A stretch of DNA of 64,000 nucleotides. Origin: Akkermansia muciniphila. GTDB lineage: Bacteria; Verrucomicrobiota; Verrucomicrobiia; Limisphaerales; UBA9464. Below, piece by piece: positions 63,590 through 64,000 of the stretch. The position numbers and the translations under genes are program-made. Position 1 is the stretch's first letter. The number at the start of each line of letters is the position of its first letter. The stretch spans positions 1 through 64,000 of the forward strand of contig CAMAUY010000018.1 in NCBI GenBank assembly GCA_945861565.1, in the 5' to 3' direction. Below the pieces are notes generated by a model. The model was not told the origin of the DNA. It did no database searches and saw nothing but the letters and a program-made list of their open reading frames with translations.

Positions 63590-63821
63590 GTTTGCGCCGG
63601 CCGATGCCAAGGAAGTAGAGGGCTTGCTGGATGAGGCGATTGGTCACTTCTGCATCTTGGGCGAGGTGTCGGGCCAACCGCTGGTCACGAACTCGAAGCG
63701 GGCGGACCTCCTGGCGAAGCAGAAGCCGCGCGGCCAGACGCGACTTGCGCCAAGCCCTGTCATTCTTGATGCCAGCTCGGTTCACCGCCTGAAGACTAGA
63801 ACTCAAACCCGCTTGGGGCAA
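63552..63821 (-). CDS. Possible small protein upstream of the nucleotidyltransferase
   Basis: An 89-aa basic frame (start TTG 63821) that overlaps the nucleotidyltransferase start by 38 bases. Most of it is helical: RAWRKSRLAARLLLRQEVRP, then EVTNRLIQQALYFLGIGRRK. No domain is known to me. The overlap and same strand favour a module, but the weak start and a competing frame on the other strand leave it uncertain. Confidence 0.4.
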   Translation of the reverse strand: MPQAGLSSSLQAVNRAGIKNDRAWRKSRLAARLLLRQEVRPLRVRDQRLARHLAQDAEVTNRLIQQALYFLGIGRRKHEFDCKLVARRG

Positions 63822-63858
63822 CGCTAGAGTCCACCGCGGAAAACCGAGCGAGAAATGA

Positions 63859-64000
63859 TTGATCAGACAGGGTCGAATCCTGAGTGCTGCTATCCACTAT
63901 GAAAGCAGTCCATCGCCCGTTCCTTGGGGAGACCGCATCTTTCTGACGAGCACGCGCGATCAAGAAGGCGGGCTTTATGTTCTTGGCGTCAGCGCACGGA
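63859..64000 (+). CDS. Partial PQQ-propeller reading frame, cut by the window edge
   Basis: The frame after the TGA at 63856-63858 reads SSPSPVPWGDRIFLTSTRDQ, then EGGLYVLGVSAR, which is a blade of a PQQ-type beta-propeller (compare STPVVWRNQIHLTT in the complete protein at 60-61.4 kb). The usual front (WPxWRGP) is missing before it, so this is either a remnant or the end of a deletion. It runs off the right edge. Confidence 0.5.
   Translation, partial: MIRQGRILSAAIHYESSPSPVPWGDRIFLTSTRDQEGGLYVLGVSAR

Noticed and set aside
1-64000. A CRISPR array or cas genes
   Set aside because: I found no regularly spaced repeats of 25-40 bp and no Cas motifs anywhere in the window.

Overview
The window looks like about 64 kb of a high-GC chromosome from the phylum Verrucomicrobiota (possibly the Limisphaerales/Pedosphaera group). 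This is inferred from protein style: two single-gene pseudopilin-like proteins with the FTLIELLV...LAGMLLPA leader, a DUF1501 sulfatase-like protein, PQQ-propeller proteins, a giant secreted subtilase ending in a Ca-binding GISDLWEQQYFG-type module, and an orphan copy of the SSDL-type C-terminal module common in this phylum. No 16S gene is present, so the assignment is an inference.

Region 1 (1 to about 17.56 kb) is a genomic island. Its right edge has the 3' half of a tRNA-Thr(CGT) gene (17405-17456) followed by a truncated integrase piece; its left edge has the C-terminus of a tyrosine recombinase. The two integrase pieces share a near-identical 90-bp direct repeat. Inside are phage-like remnants (excisionase-like HTH, terminase-small-subunit-like protein) and a large minus-strand type I restriction-modification operon: hsdM, an 85-aa ORF, hsdS, an AlbA_2/GHKL ATP-binding gene, a micro-ORF copying the HsdS tail, a 747-aa protein with a degenerate methylase domain and a HEPN-like motif, hsdR, and a YgjP-type metalloprotease. 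Most joins overlap by a few bases. The operon is bracketed by decayed pieces of a second type I system in the same orientation (hsdM fossil upstream, hsdR fossil downstream), as if a new operon had been dropped into an old one. A GIY-YIG nuclease and small proteins complete the island.

Region 2 (17.8-37.3 kb) is mostly housekeeping: argS, an EIIA-type PTS protein, glgB, a YdcF/ElyC-like protein, a DciA-like protein, tRNA-Gly(GCC) with a clear terminator, the 1749-aa subtilase, a small lipoprotein, a membrane-tethered blue-copper-like protein, a vapBC toxin-antitoxin pair, der, a TauE/SafE-type permease, hisD, hisC and an Lrp/AsnC regulator.

Region 3 (37.4-49.2 kb) is an eight-gene minus-strand operon: ABC-2 permease, three SPFH/band-7 (HflK/HflC-like) proteins, a P1B-type metal ATPase, an ABC ATPase, a second ABC permease with a DUF2628-like front, and a helical membrane-anchored protein of unknown function. 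This composition suggests a membrane-organised transport or quality-control system and is the best non-island candidate for new biology.

Region 4 (49.3-64 kb) holds an MFS nucleoside-type permease, a sugar-phosphate isomerase-like protein, pheT, two nucleotidyltransferase modules with small partner genes, an XRE regulator, a DUF1501 protein, small lipoproteins, a DUF4239-like membrane protein, two pseudopilin-like proteins around a PQQ propeller, and intergenic imperfect palindromes. The right edge cuts through another PQQ-type reading frame.
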